In this document: in pieces, positions 10,483 to 24,458 of the stretch | Layout: every line of letters begins with the position of its first letter | How positions within the stretch are numbered: the stretch's first letter is position 1 | NCBI RefSeq assembly: GCF_963924675.1 | Contig: NW_027077404.1 | Location: 1 to 64,000, forward strand | Length of the DNA: 64,000 nt | Direction: 5' to 3' | From: Phocoena phocoena | Lineage: Eukaryota; Chordata; Mammalia; Artiodactyla; Phocoenidae | Position numbers and translations under genes: made by a program | The notes under the pieces: model-generated | What the model saw: the letters and a program-made list of their open reading frames with translations, nothing else | What the model was told of the DNA's origin: nothing | Databases searched by the model: none

Positions 10483-12229
10483 CACCATGTGATTGGGAAA
10501 TGATTTAAAATGCATCTCAGTTTTCGTATCCTGGTCCTCGGGTTCACCATTCCAGATGCTTTACTAACACTCTCCCCGCTTGGAGAGTCAGTGCCTTTAA
10601 CCTCCTCTTTGGCACAGCTTGCAATTTCTGTGCAAAATGAACAGGAATAGGGAGAACCAATGAGAGACTAGCTGTAGGTGTCTGCACGGGCAAATGTAAC
10701 GCTCATTGCCCACCAGGAAGAGGAATTAAACAAAGGCTCAGTGTGCCCTGCTGGAAACAGATTAGGGCCTGAAGCAATCCTGCGGTTTTGTGCCCAGCTC
10801 ACAAGAAAGCGACTTGAAGAAAGGAGCTCAGGGGCACTGTAATTCACAAACCTGCAGAGTTATAAATGACAGCTTTCCTCCAAAAATATATTGAAGTAAG
10901 CCTGCGAAGGGGACTTGAAAGCGGGGCAGAATTTCAGGAAAACGATTGCAGGGGGTAGACTGGAATTGCCCTGAAAGCATAGGAAAAGAGGCAGAACGTC
11001 GACAATGATGCACTTGGCCAAAAAGGGCGTATGCGTTTTTTCCTGAATATATTCAGGAAAAAACGCATACGCCCTTTTTGGCCAACCAAGCAAGCCTGTA
11101 AATGAAATCTGCACTACAATGAAGTCTCACTGCCCCCCTGGCAAAAGGGCCATCTGAAAAAAGTGTAAAATCCAGAAAGGTAGGACAGGATATGGAGAAC
11201 AGGGAGCCTTGTTATGCTGATTGGCAGGATGTAAATTGCCAGCAGCCACCCTGGAGAAGTGTATGGTGTTTCCTGAAACACGAAAGAAACAAAGCAACAC
11301 AGCCTATGGCACTTCCACTTATGGTCCTATAGCTTACGGAAATTAAAATCAAAAACAGACAGCCACCCCAATATTTGAGACGGCTGTGTTCACAAGAAGC
11401 TCGTCTACAGTATCAGGTAAATATCCCAGAAAGCAAAAAATGGATAAAGAACTTGTGGCACGTACGTACAATGCAATATCACTCAGCAATGAAATCTGTG
11501 TCATCAGGCCCATAGCGGCATAGTGAGTGGATGCAGGTACGGTGATTCTACGTGAACTACGTCACACAGAAAAAGAAACATCATAAGATATCACGAATAC
11601 ACGGAATGTAAACTTGACTACACATGAACTGAATTACAAAATAGAAAAGGGTCTCAAATTTAGAAAACCAACTAGTGCTTGCTTATGGGGAAAGGTGCCT
11701 TGGGGTGCTGCATAAAACCAGAGACTGAAATTAGCACAGATAACTTTCCATAAGCCCAATATGTAATAGACAAGACCTATTCCTTGCTCAACGAAATGGA
11801 CCCAACACCACATATTCAACGCCTAGGAATATACCTGACTAGGAAGAATCTTAAAACCCATGGATATATATGTCTCCGTAAGAGAATCAAGGGTGTGTAC
11901 AGCGGCCGAAAGGCAGCAGTGAAAATCCGATAAATCCCATTATCAAAATAAATTTCGAAAACAAAACACAAAGACAGTGAAATAGAGAGCAATTCTTAAA
12001 TAATTCACTCAGGGCATGTGATGCAACCGGGATTGACCACATCTACACCCAGAGCTGTTTGAGACATAAGGCTGGACACTTCAGGCTGATAGCATTGGTG
12101 AGTTTCGGTGAGCAAATGCACACCCTTTGAAGTCATACTGTATGGTACCTATTCCATGGGTCCCAACTCTTCAGGTTCAAGGGATTCTTCCTCCAGCTAA
12201 AACATGCATGTGAAACCCACAGTATGGTC
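10483..12229 (+). repeat. Satellite monomer 7, type B2
   Basis: Counterpart of monomer 2 in the 8,735-bp duplication. Palindrome 11014-11085 is perfect; LINE-1 relic about 11094-11965. The variant 'gcgacttgaag' near 10811 is shared with monomer 11 (6,988 bp away). Private change: 'gagctgtttgag' near 12053. Confidence 0.94.
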
Positions 12230-13976
12230 CACCGTGTTATGGGGAAATGATTTAAAATGCATCTCAGTTTTCGTATCCTGGTCCTCGGGTTCACCATTCC
12301 AGATGATTTACTAACAGTCTCCCTGCTTGGAGAGTCAGTGCCTTTAACCTCCTGTTTGGCACAGCTTGCAATTTCTGTGCAAGATGAACAGGAATAGGGA
12401 GAACCAATGAGAGACTAGCTGTAGGTGTCTGCACGGGCAAATGTAACGCTCATTTCCCACCAGGAAGAGGAATTTACCAAAGGCTCAGCATGCCCTGCCC
12501 GAAACAGATTAGGGCCTGAAGCAATCCTGCGGTTTTGTGCCCAGTTCACAAGAAAGCGAGTTGAAGAAAGGAGCTCAGGGGCACTGTAATTCACAAACCT
12601 GCAGAGTTATAAATGACAGCTATCCTCCAAAAATATATTGAAGTAAGCCTGCGAAGGGGACTTGAAAGCGGGGCAGAATTTCAGGAAAACGATTGCAGGG
12701 GGTAGACTGGAATTGCCCTGAAAGCATAGGAAAAGAGGCAGAACGTCGACAATGATGCACTTGGCCAAAAAGGGCGTATGCGTTTTTTCCTGAATATATT
12801 CAGGAAAAAACGCATACGCCCTTTTTGGCCAACCAAGCAAGCCTGTAAAGGAAATCTGCACTACAATGAAGTCTCACTGCCCCCCGGGCAAGAGGGCCAT
12901 CTGAAAAAAGTGTAAAATCCAGAAAGGTAGGACAGGATATGGAGAACAGGGAGCCTTGTTATGCTGATTGGCAGGATGTAAATTGCCAGCAGCCAGCCTG
13001 GAGAAGTGTATGGTGTTTCCTGAAACACATAAGAAACAAAGCAACACAGTCTATGGCACTTCCACTTATGGTCCTATAGCTTACGGAAATTAAAATCAAA
13101 AACAGACAGCCACCCGAATATTTGGGACGGCTGTGTTCACAAGAAGCTCGTCTACAGTATCAGGTAAATATCCCAGAAAGCAAAAAATGGATAAAGAAGT
13201 TGTGGCACGTACGTGCAATGCAGTATCATTCAGCAATGAAATCTGTGTCATCAGGCACGTAGCGGCATAGTGAGTGGATGCAGGTACGGTGATTCTACGT
13301 GAACTACGTCACACAGAAAAAGAAACATCATAAGATATCACTAATACACGGAATGTAAACTTGACTACACATGAACTGAATTACAAAACAGAACAGGGTC
13401 TCAAATTTAGAAAACCAACTAGTGCTTGCTTATGGGGAAAGGTGCGTTGGGGTGCTTCATAAAACCAGAGACTGAAATTAGCACAGATAACTTTCCATAA
13501 GCCAAATATGTAATAGACAAGACCTACTCCTTGCTCAACGAAATGGACCCAACACCACATATTCAACGCCTAGGAATATACCTGACTAGGAAGAATCTTA
13601 AAACCCATGGATATATATGTCTCCGTAAGAGAATCAAGCGTGTGTACAGCGGCATAAACGCAGCAGTGAAAATCCGATAAATCCCATTATCAAAATAAAT
13701 TTCAAAAAAAAATCATAAAGACAGTGAAATAGAGAGCAATTCTTAAATAATTCACTCAGGGCATGTGATGCAACCGGGATTTAACACATCTACACCCAGA
13801 GCTGGTTGAGACATAAGGCTGGACACTTCAGGCTGATAGCATTGGTGAGTTTCGGTGAGCAAATGCAGACCCTTTGAAGTCATACTGCATGGTACCCATT
13901 CCATGGGTCCCAACTCTCCAGGTTCAAGGGATTCTTCCTCCAGCTAAAACATGCATGGGAAACCAAGAGTATCGTC
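12230..13976 (+). repeat. Satellite monomer 8, type A1
   Basis: Counterpart of monomer 3, sharing 'cacccgaatattt' and 'gcagtatcattcagc'. Palindrome 12761-12832 is perfect; LINE-1 relic about 12841-13712. Confidence 0.94.
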
Positions 13977-15723
13977 CACCATGTGATTGGGAAATGATTT
14001 AAAATGCATCTCAGTTTTCGTATCCTGGTCCTCGGGTTCACCATTCCAGATGCTTTACTAACACTCTCCCCGCTTGGAGAGTCAGTGCCTTTAACCTCCT
14101 CTTTGGCACAGCTTGCAATTTCTGTGCAAAATGAACAGGAATAGGGAGAACCAATGAGAGACTAGCTGTAGGTGTCTGCACGGGCAAATGTAACGCTCAT
14201 TGCCCACCAGGAAGAGGAATTAACCAAAGGCTCAGCGTGCCCTGCCGGAAACAGATTAGGGCCTGAAGCAATCCTGCGGTTTTGTGCCCAGCTCACAAGA
14301 AAGCGAGTTGAAGAAAGGAGCTCAGGGGCACTGTAATTCACAAACCTGCAGAGTTATAAATGACAGCTATCCTCCAAAAATATATTGAAGTAAGCCTGCG
14401 AAGGGGAGTTAAAAGCGGGGCAGAATTTCAGGAAAACGATTGCAGGGGGTAGACTGGAATTGCGCTGAAAGCATAGGAAAAGAGGCAGAATGTCGATAAT
14501 GATGCACTTGGCCAAAAAGGGCGTATGCGTTTTTTCCTGAATATATTCAGGAAAAAACGCATACGCCCTTTTTGGCCAACCAAGCAAGCCTGTAAATGAA
14601 ATCTGCACTACAATGAAGTCTCACTGCCCCCCTGGCAAAAGGGCCATCTGAAAAAAGTGTAAAATCCAGAAAGGTAGGACAGGATATGGAGAACAGGGAG
14701 CCTTGTTATGCTGATTGGCAGGATGTAAATTGCCAGCAGCCACCCTGGAGAAGTGTATGGTGTTTCCTGAAACACGAAAGAAACAAAGCAACACAGCCTA
14801 TGGCACTTCCACTTATGGTCCTATAGCTTACGGTAATTAAAATCAAAAACAGACAGCCACCCCAATATTTGAGACGGCTGTGTTCACAAGAAGCTCGTCT
14901 ACAGTATCAGGTAAATATCCCAGAAAGCAAAAAATGGATAAAGAAGTTGTGGCACGTACGTACAATGAAATATCACTCAGCAATGAAATCTGTGTCATCA
15001 GGCCCATAGCGGCATAGTGAGTGGATGCAGGTACGGTGATTCTACGTGAACTACGTCACACAGAAAAAGAAACATCATAAGATATCACGAATACACGGAA
15101 TGTAAACTTGACTACACATGAACTGAATTACAAAATAGAAAAGGGTCTCAAATTTAGAAAACCAACTAGTGCTTGCTTATGGGGAAAGGTGCCTTGGGGT
15201 GCTGCATAAAACCAGAGACTGAAATTAGCACAGATAACTTTCCATAAGCCCAATATGTAATAGACAAGACCTACTCCTTGCTCAACGAAATGGACCCAAC
15301 ACCACATATTCAACGCCTAGGAATATACCTGACTAGGAAGAATCTTAAAACCCATGGATATATATGTCTCCGTAAGAGAATCAAGGGTGTGTACAGCGGC
15401 CGAAAGGCAGCAGTGAAAATCCGATAAATCCCATTATCAAAATAAATTTCGAAAACAAAACACAAAGACAGTGAAATAGAGAGCAATTCTTAAATAATTC
15501 ACTCAGGGCATGTGATGCAACCGGGATTGACCACATCTACACCCAGAGCTGGTTGAGACATAAGGCTGGACACTTCAGGCTGATAGCATTGGTGAGTTTA
15601 GGTGAGCAAATGCACACCCTTTGAAGTCATACTGTATGGTACCTATTCCATGGGTCCCAACTCTTCAGGTTCAAGGGATTCTTCCTCCAGCTAAAACATG
15701 CATGTGAAACCCACAGTATGGTC
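13977..15723 (+). repeat. Satellite monomer 9, type B2
   Basis: Left two-thirds match monomer 4 ('gagttaaaagc', 'gaatgtcgataatg', 'ggtaattaaaatc'), but it remains allele 2 to its end. Palindrome 14508-14579 is perfect; LINE-1 relic about 14588-15459. Private change: 'acaatgaaatatcac' near 14962. Confidence 0.94.
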
Positions 15724-17470
15724 CACCGTGTTATGGGGAAATGATTTAAAATGCATCTCAGTTTTCGTATCCTGGTCCTCGGGTTCACCATTCCAGATGA
15801 TTTACTAACAGTCTCCCTGCTTGGAGAGTCAGTGCCTTTAACCTCCTGTTTGGCACAGCTTGCAATTTCTGTGCAAGATGAACAGGAATAGGGAGAACCA
15901 ATGAGAGACTAGCTGTAGGTGTCTGCACGGGCAAATGGAACGCTCATTTCCCACCAGGAAGAGGAATTTACCAAAGGCTCAGCATGCCCTGCCCGAAACA
16001 GATTAGGGCCTGAAGCAATCCTGCGGTTTTGTGCCCAGTTCACAAGAAAGCGAGTTGAAGAAAGGAGCTCAGGGGCACTGTAATTCACAAACCTGCAGAG
16101 TTATAAATGACAGCTATCCTCCAAAAATATATTGAAGTAAGCCTGCGAAGGGGACTTGAAAGCGGGGCAGAATTTCAGGAAAACGATTGCAGGGGGTAGA
16201 CTGGAATTGCCCTGAAAGCATAGGAAAAGAGGCAGAACGTCGACAATGATGCACTTGGCCAAAAAGGGCGTATGCGTTTTTTCCTGAATATATTCAGGAA
16301 AAAACGCATACGCCCTTTTTGGCCAACCAAGCAAGCCTGTAAAGGAAATCTGCACTACAATGAAGTCTCACTGCCCCCCGGGCAAGAGGGCCATCTGAAA
16401 AAAGTGTAAAATCCAGAAAGGTAGGACAGGATATGGAGAACAGGGAGCCTTGTTATGCTGATTGGCAGGATGTAAATTGCCAGCAGCCAGCCTGGAGAAG
16501 TGTATGGTGTTTCCTGAAACACGAAAGAAACAAAGCAACACAGCCTATGGCACTTCCACTTATGGTCCTATAGCTTACGGAAATTAAAATCAAAAACAGA
16601 CAGCCACCCCAATATTTGAGATGGCTGTGTTCACAAGAAGCTCGTCTACAGTATCAGGTAAATATCCCAGAAAGCAAAAAATGGATAAAGAACTTGTGGC
16701 ACGTACGTACAATGCAATATCACTCAGCAATGAAATCTGTGTCATCAGGCCCGTAGCGGCATAGTGAGTGGATGCAGGTACGGTGATTCTATGTGAACTA
16801 CGTCACACAGAAAAAGAAACATCATAAGATATCACTAATACACGGAATGTAAACTTGACTACACATGAACTGAATTACAAAACAGAACAGGGTCTCAAAT
16901 TTAGAAAACCAACTAGTGCTTGCTTATGGGGAAAGGTGCGTTGGGGTGCTTCATAAAACCAGAGACTGAAATTAGCACAGATAACTTTCCATAAGCCAAA
17001 TATGTAATAGACAAGACCTACTCCTTGCTCAACGAAATGGACCCAACACCACATATTCAACGCCTAGGAATATACCTGACTAGGAAGAATCTTAAAACCC
17101 ATGGATATATATGTCTCTGTAAGAGAATCAAGCGTGTGTACAGCGGCATAAACGCAGCAGTGAAAATCCGATAAATCCCATTATCAAAATAAATTTCAAA
17201 AAAAAATCATAAAGACAGTGAAATAGAGAGCAATTCTTAAATAATTCACTCAGGGCATGTGATGCAACCGGGATTGACCACATCTACACCCAGAGCTGGT
17301 TGAGACATAAGGCTGGACACTTCAGGCTGATAGCATTGGTGAGTTTCGGTGAGCAAATGCAGACCCTTTGAAGTCATACTGCATGGTACCCATTCCATGG
17401 GTCCCAACTCTCCAGGTTCAAGGGATTCTTCCTCCAGCTAAAACATGCATGGGAAACCAAGAGTATCGTC
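15724..17470 (+). repeat. Satellite monomer 10, mosaic type A-2-1
   Basis: Allele A through the palindrome (16255-16326, perfect) and 'cccgggcaagaggg'. An allele-2 patch follows ('acgaaag', 'ttgagatgg', 'aaagaacttg'), then a return to allele 1 at about 16690-16760 ('cccgtagc', 'ctatgtgaac', 'gcgttgggg'). The patch of roughly 200-270 bp resembles a gene-conversion tract. 'ttgagatgg' is shared with monomer 12. LINE-1 relic about 16335-17206. Confidence 0.93.
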
Positions 17471-19217
17471 CACCATGTGATTGGGAAATGATTTAAAATG
17501 CATCTCAGTTTTCGTATCCTGGTCCTCGGGTTCACCATTCCAGATGCTTTACTAACACTCTCCCCGCTTGGAGAGTCAGTGCCTTTAACCTCCTCTTTGG
17601 CACAGCTTGCAATTTCTGTGCAAAATGAACAGGAATAGGGAGAACCAATGAGAGACTAGCTGTAGGTGTCTGCACGGGCAAATGTAACGCTCATTGCCCA
17701 CCAGGAAGAGGAATTAAACAAAGGCTCAGTGTGCCCTGCTGGAAACAGATTAGGGCCTGAAGCAATCCTGCGGTTTTGTGCCCAGCTCACAAGAAAGCGA
17801 CTTGAAGAAAGGAGCTCAGGGGCACTGTAATTCACAAACCTGCAGAGTTATAAATGACAGCTTTCCTCCAAAAATATATTGAAGTAAGCCTGCGAAGGGG
17901 ACTTGAAAGCGGGGCAGAATTTCAGGAAAACGATTGCAGGGGGTAGACTGGAATTGCCCTGAAAGCATAGGAAAAGAGGCAGAACGTCGACAATGATGCA
18001 CTTGGCCAAAAAGGGCGTATGCGTTTTTTCCTGAATATATTCAGGAAAAAACGCATACGCCCTTTTTGGCCAACCAAGCAAGCCTGTAAATGAAATCTGC
18101 ACTACAATGAAGTCTCACTGCCCCCCTGGCAAAAGGGCCATCTGAAAAAAGTGTAAAATCCAGAAAGGTAGGACAGGATATGGAGAACAGGGAGCCTTGT
18201 TATGCTGATTGGCAGGATGTAAATTGCCAGCAGCCACCCTGGAGAAGTGTATGGTGTTTCCTGAAACACGAAAGAAACAAAGCAACACAGCCTATGGCAC
18301 TTCCACTTATGGTCCTATAGCTTACGGAAATTAAAATCAAAAACAGACAGCCACCCCAATATTTGAGACGGCTGTGTTCACAAGAAGCTCGTCTACAGTA
18401 TCAGGTAAATATCCCAGAAAGCAAAAAATGGATAAAGAACTTGTGGCACGTACGTACAATGCAATATCACTCAGCAATGAAATCTGTGTCATCAGGCCCA
18501 TAGCGGCATAGTGAGTGGATGCAGGTACGGTGATTCTACGTGAACTACGTCACACAGAAAAAGAAACATCATAAGATATCACGAATACACGGAATGTAAA
18601 CTTGACTACACATGAACTGAATTACAAAATAGAAAAGGGTCTCAAATTTAGAAAACCAACTAGTGCTTGCTTATGGGGAAAGGTGCCTTGGGGTGCTGCA
18701 TAAAACCAGAGACTGAAATTAGCACAGATAACTTTCCATAAGCCCAATATGTAATAGACAAGACCTATTCCTTGCTCAACGAAATGGACCCAACACCACA
18801 TATTCAACGCCTAGGAATATACCTGACTAGGAAGAATCTTAAAACCCATGGATATATATGTCTCCGTAAGAGAATCAAGGGTGTGTACAGCGGCCGAAAG
18901 GCAGCAGTGAAAATCCGATAAATCCCATTATCAAAATAAATTTTGAAAACAAAACACAAAGACAGTGAAATAGAGAGCAATTCTTAAATAATTCACTCAG
19001 GGCATGTGATGCAACCGGGATTGACCACATCTACACCCAGAGCTGGTTGAGACATAAGGCTGGACACTTCAGGCTGATAGCATTGGTGAGTTTCGGTGAG
19101 CAAATGCACACCCTTTGAAGTCATACTGTATGGTACCTATTCCATGGGTCCCAACTCTTCAGGTTCAAGGGATTCTTCCTCCAGCTAAAACATGCATGTG
19201 AAACCCACAGTATGGTC
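17471..19217 (+). repeat. Satellite monomer 11, type B2
   Basis: Shares 'gcgacttgaag' with monomer 7. Palindrome 18002-18073 is perfect; LINE-1 relic about 18082-18953. Private change: 'attttgaaaac' near 18940 in place of 'atttcgaaaac', a CpG loss. Confidence 0.94.
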
Positions 19218-20964
19218 CACCGTGTTATGGGGAAATGATTTAAAATGCATCTCAGTTTTCGTATCCTGGTCCTCGGGTTCACCATTCCAGATGATTTACT
19301 AACAGTCTCCCTGCTTGGAGAGTCAGTGCCTTTAACCTCCTGTTTGGCACAGCTTGCAATTTCTGTGCAAGATGAACAGGAATAGGGAGAACCAATGAGA
19401 GACTAGCTGTAGGTGTCTGCACGGGCAAATGTAACGCTCATTTCCCACCAGGAAGAGGAATTTACCAAAGGCTCAGCATGCCCTGCCCGAAAGAGATTAG
19501 GGCCTGAAGCAATCCTGCGGTTTTGTGCCCAGTTCACAAGAAAGCGAGTTGAAGAAAGGAGCTCAGGGGCACTGTAATTCACAAACCTGCAGAGTTATAA
19601 ATGACAGCTATCCTCCAAAAATATATTGAAGTAAGCCTGCGAAGGGGACTTGAAAGCGGGGCAGAATTTCAGGAAAACGATTGCAGGGGGTAGACTGGAA
19701 TTGCCCTGAAAGCATAGGAAAAGAGGCAGAACGTCGACAATGATGCACTTGGCCAAAAAGGGCGTATGCGTTTTTTCCTGAATATATTCAGGAAAAAACG
19801 CATACGCCCTTTTTGGCCAACCAAGCAAGCCTGTAAAGGAAATCTGCACTACAATGAAGTCTCACTGCCCCCCGGGCAAGAGGGCCATCTGAAAAAAGTG
19901 TAAAATCCAGAAAGGTAGGACAGGATATGGAGAACAGGGAGCCTTGTTATGCTGATTGGCAGGATGTAAATTGCCAGCAGCCAGCCTGGAGAAGTGTATG
20001 GTGTTTCCTGAAACACGAAAGAAACAAAGCAACACAGCCTATGGCACTTCCACTTATGGTCCTATAGCTTACGGAAATTAAAATCAAAAACAGACAGCCA
20101 CCCCAATATTTGAGATGGCTGTGTTCACAAGAAGCTCGTCTACAGTATCAGGTAAATATCCCAGAAAGCAAAAAATGGATAAAGAACTTGTGGCACGTAC
20201 GTACAATGCAATATCACTCAGCAATGAAATCTGTGTCATCAGGCCCATAGCGGCATAGTGAGTGGATGCAGGTACGGTGATTCTACGTGAACTACGTCAC
20301 ACAGAAAAAGAAACATCATAAGATATCACGAATACACGGAATGTAAACTTGACTACACATGAACTGAATTACAAAATAGAAAAGGGTCTCAAATTTAGAA
20401 AACCAACTAGTGCTTGCTTATGGGGAAAGGTGCCTTGGGGTGCTGCATAAAACCAGAGACTGAAATTAGCACAGATAACTTTCCATAAGCCCAATATGTA
20501 ATAGACAAGACCTACTCCTTGCTCAACGAAATGGACCCAACACCACATATTCAACGCCTAGGAATATACCTGACTAGGAAGAATCTTAAAACCCATGGAT
20601 ATATATGTCTCCGTAAGAGAATCAAGGGTGTGTACAGCGGCCGAAAGGCAGCAGTGAAAATCCGATAAATCCCATTATCAAAATAAATTTCGAAAACAAA
20701 ACACAAAGACAGTGAAATAGAGAGCAATTCTTAAATAATTCACTCAGGGCATGTGATGCAACCGGGATTGACCACATCTACACCCAGAGCTGGTTGAGAC
20801 ATAAGGCTGGACACTTCAGGCTGATAGCATTGGTGAGTTTAGGTGAGCAAATGCACACCCTTTGAAGTCATACTGTATGGTACCTATTCCATGGGTCCCA
20901 ACTCTTCAGGTTCAAGGGATTCTTCCTCCAGCTAAAACATGCATGTGAAACCCACAGTATGGTC
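19218..20964 (+). repeat. Satellite monomer 12, mosaic type A2
   Basis: Allele A through the palindrome (19749-19820, perfect), 'cccgggcaagaggg' and 'cagccagcctgg'. It switches to allele 2 between about 19990 and 20017 ('acgaaag', 'ttgagatgg', 'gccttgggg') and stays there. The A-headed monomer 13 follows directly, so the A/B alternation breaks. Private change: 'cgaaagagattagg' near 19487. LINE-1 relic about 19829-20700. Confidence 0.93.
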
Positions 20965-22711
20965 CACCGTGTTATGGGGAAATGATTTAAAATGCATCTC
21001 AGTTTTCGTATCCTGGTCCTCGGGTTCACCATTCCAGATGATTTACTAACAGTCTCCCTGCTTGGATAGTCAGTGCCTTTAACCTCCTGTTTGGCACAGC
21101 TTGCAATTTCTGTGCAAGATGAACAGGAATAGGGAGAACCAATGAGAGACTAGCTGTAGGTGTCTGCACGGGCAAATGTAACGCTCATTTCCCACCAGGA
21201 AGAGGAATTTACCAAAGGCTCAGCATGCCCTGCCCGAAACAGATTAGGGCCTGAAGCAATCCTGCGGTTTTGTGCCCAGTTCACAAGAAAGCGAGTTGAA
21301 GAAAGGAGCTCAGGGGCACTGTAATTCACAAAGCTGCAGAGTTATAAATGACAGCTATCCTCCAAAAATATATTGAAGTAAGCCTGCGAAGGGGACTTGA
21401 AAGCGGGGCAGAATTTCAGGAAAACGATTGCAGGGGGTAGACTGGAATTGCCCTGAAAGCATAGGAAAAGAGGCAGAACGTCGACAATGATGCACTTGGC
21501 CAAAAAGGGCGTATGCGTTTTTTCCTGAATATATTCAGGAAAAAACGCATACGCCCTTTTTGGCCAACCAAGCAAGCCTGTAAAGGAAATCTGCACTACA
21601 ATGAAGTCTCACTGCCCCCCGGGCAAGAGGGCCATCTGAAAAAAGTGTAAAATCCAGAAAGGTAGGACAGGATATGGAGAACAGGGAGCCTTGTTATGCT
21701 GATTGGCAGGATGTAAATTGCCAGCAGCCAGCCTGGAGAAGTGTATGGTGTTTCCTGAAACACATAAGAAACAAAGCAACACAGTCTATGGCACTTCCAC
21801 TTATGGTCCTATAGCTTACGGAAATTAAAATCAAAAACAGACAGCCACCCCAATATTTGGGACGGCTGTGTTCACAAGAAACTCGTCTACAGTAACAGGT
21901 AAATATCCCAGAAAGCAAAATATGGATAAAGAAGTTGTGGCACGTACGTACAATGCAATATCACTCAGCAATGAAATCTGTGTCATCAGGCCCGTAGCGG
22001 CATAGTGAGTGGATGCAGGTACGGTGATTCTACGTGAACTACGTCACACAGAAAAAGAAACATCATAAGATATCACTAATACACGGAATGTAAACTTGAC
22101 TACACATGAACTGAATTACAAAACAGAACAGGGTCTCAAATTTAGAAAACCAACTAGTGCTTGCTTATGGGGAAAGGTGCGTTGGGGTGCTTCATAAAAC
22201 CAGAGACTGAAATTAGCACAGATAACTTTCCATAAGCCAAATATGTAATAGACAAGACCTACTCCTTGCTCAACGAAATGGACCCAACACCACATATTCA
22301 ACGCCTAGGAATATACCTGACTAGGAAGAATCTTAAAACCCATGGATATATATGTCTCCGTAAGAGAATCAAGCGTGTGTACAGCGGCATAAACGCAGCA
22401 GTGAAAATCCGATAAATCCCATTATCAAAATAAATTTCAAAAAAAAATCATAAAGACAGTGAAATAGAGAGCAATTCTTAAATAATTCACTCAGGGCATG
22501 TGATGCAACCGGGATTTAACACATCTACACCCAGAGCTGGTTGAGACATAAGGCTGGACACTTCAGGCTGATAGCATTGGTGAGTTTCGGTGAGCAAATG
22601 CAGACCCTTTGAAGTCATACTGCATGGTACCCATTCCATGGGTCCCAACTCTCCAGGTTCAAGGGATTCTTCCTCCAGCTAAAACATGCATGGGAAACCA
22701 AGAGTATCGTC
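20965..22711 (+). repeat. Satellite monomer 13, type A1
   Basis: Palindrome 21496-21567 is perfect; LINE-1 relic about 21576-22447. Private changes: 'cttggatagtcag' near 21062 and 'caaagctgcag' near 21330. The variant 'aagaaactcgtc' is shared with monomer 17, four units downstream. Confidence 0.94.
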
Positions 22712-24458
22712 CACCATGTGATTGGGAAATGATTTAAAATGCATCTCAGTTTTCGTATCCTGGTCCTCGGGTTCACCATTCCAGATGCTTTACTAACACT
22801 CTCCCCGCTTGGAGAGTCAGTGCCTTTAACCTCCTCTTTGGCACAGCTTGCAATTTCTGTGCAAAATGAACAGGAATAGGGAGAACCAATGAGAGACTAG
22901 CTGTAGGTGTCTGCACGGGCAAATGTAACGCTCATTGCCCACCAGGAAGAGGAATTAAACAAAGGCTCAGTGTGCCCTGCTGGAAACAGATTAGGGCCTG
23001 AAGCAATCCTGCGGTTTTGTGCCCAGCTCACAAGAAAGCGAGTTGAAGAAAGGAGCTCAGGGGCACTGTAATTCACAAACCTGCAGAGTTATAAATGACA
23101 GCTTTCCTCCAAAAATATATTGAAGTAAGCCTGCGAAGGGGACTTGAAAGCGGGGCAGAATTTCAGGAAAACGATTGCAGGGGGTAGACTGGAATTGCCC
23201 TGAAAGCATAGGAAAAGAGGCAGAACGTCGACAATGATGCACTTGGCCAAAAAGGGCGTATGCGTTTTTTCCTGAATATATTCAGGAAAAAACGCATACG
23301 CCCTTTTTGGCCAACCAAGCAAGCCTGTAAATGAAATCTGCACTACAATGAAGTCTCACTGCCCCCCTGGCAAAAGGGCCATCTGAAAAAAGTGTAAAAT
23401 CCAGAAAGGTAGGACAGGATATGGAGAACAGGGAGCCTTGTTATGCTGATTGGCAGGATGTAAATTGCCAGCAGCCACCCTGGAGAAGTGTATGGTGTTT
23501 CCTGAAACACGAAAGAAACAAAGCAACACAGCCTATGGCACTTCCACTTATGGTCCTATAGCTTACGGAAATTAAAATCAAAAACAGACAGCCACCCCAA
23601 TATTTGAGACGGCTGTGTTCACAAGAAGCTCGTCTACAGTATCAGGTAAATATCCCAGAAAGCAAAAAATGGATAAAGAACTTGTGGCACGTACGTACAA
23701 AGCAATATCACTCAGCAATGAAATCTGTGTCATCAGGCCCATAGCGGCATAGTGAGTGGATGCAGGTACGGTGATTCTACGTGAACTACGTCACACAGAA
23801 AAAGAAACATCATAAGATATCACGAATACACGGAATGTAAACTTGACTACACATGAACTGAATTACAAAATAGAAAAGGGTCTCAAATTTAGAAAACCAA
23901 CTAGTGCTTGCTTATGGGGAAAGGTGCCTTGGGGTGCTGCATAAAACCAGAGACTGAAATTAGCACAGATAACTTTCCATAAGCCCAATATGTAATAGAC
24001 AAGACCTACTCCTTGCTCAACGAAATGGACCCAACACCACATATTCAACGCCTAGGAATATACCTGAGTAGGAAGAATCTTAAAACCCATGGATATATAT
24101 GTCTCCGTAAGAGAATCAAGGGTGTGTACAGCGGCCGAAAGGCAGCAGTGAAAATCCGATAAATCCCATTATCAAAATAAATTTCGAAAACAAAACACAA
24201 AGACAGTGAAATAGAGAGCAATTCTTAAATAATTCACTCAGGGCATGTGATGCAACCGGGATTGATCACATCTACACCCAGAGCTGGTTGAGACATAAGG
24301 CTGGACACTTCAGGCTGATAGCATTGGTGAGTTTAGGTGAGCAAATGCACACCCTTTGAAGTCATACTGTATGGTACCTATTCCATGGGTCCCAACTCTT
24401 CAGGTTCAAGGGATTCTTCCTCCAGCTAAAACATGCATGTGAAACCCACAGTATGGTC
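22712..24458 (+). repeat. Satellite monomer 14, type B2
   Basis: Palindrome 23243-23314 is perfect; LINE-1 relic about 23323-24194. Private changes: 'acaaagcaatatc' near 23697, 'cctgagtagg' near 24063, 'gggattgatcac' near 24260. Confidence 0.94.

Larger units (their letters stand above)
8736..14845 (+). repeat. Five-monomer-shift duplication, copy 2
   Basis: Second copy of the block at 1 to about 6110. A few differences have built up, for example 'gccccacgggc' and 'aaagaccgtg' in monomer 6 and 'gcgacttgaag' in monomer 7, so the event is not the newest in the array, or later conversion has edited it. Confidence 0.8.
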
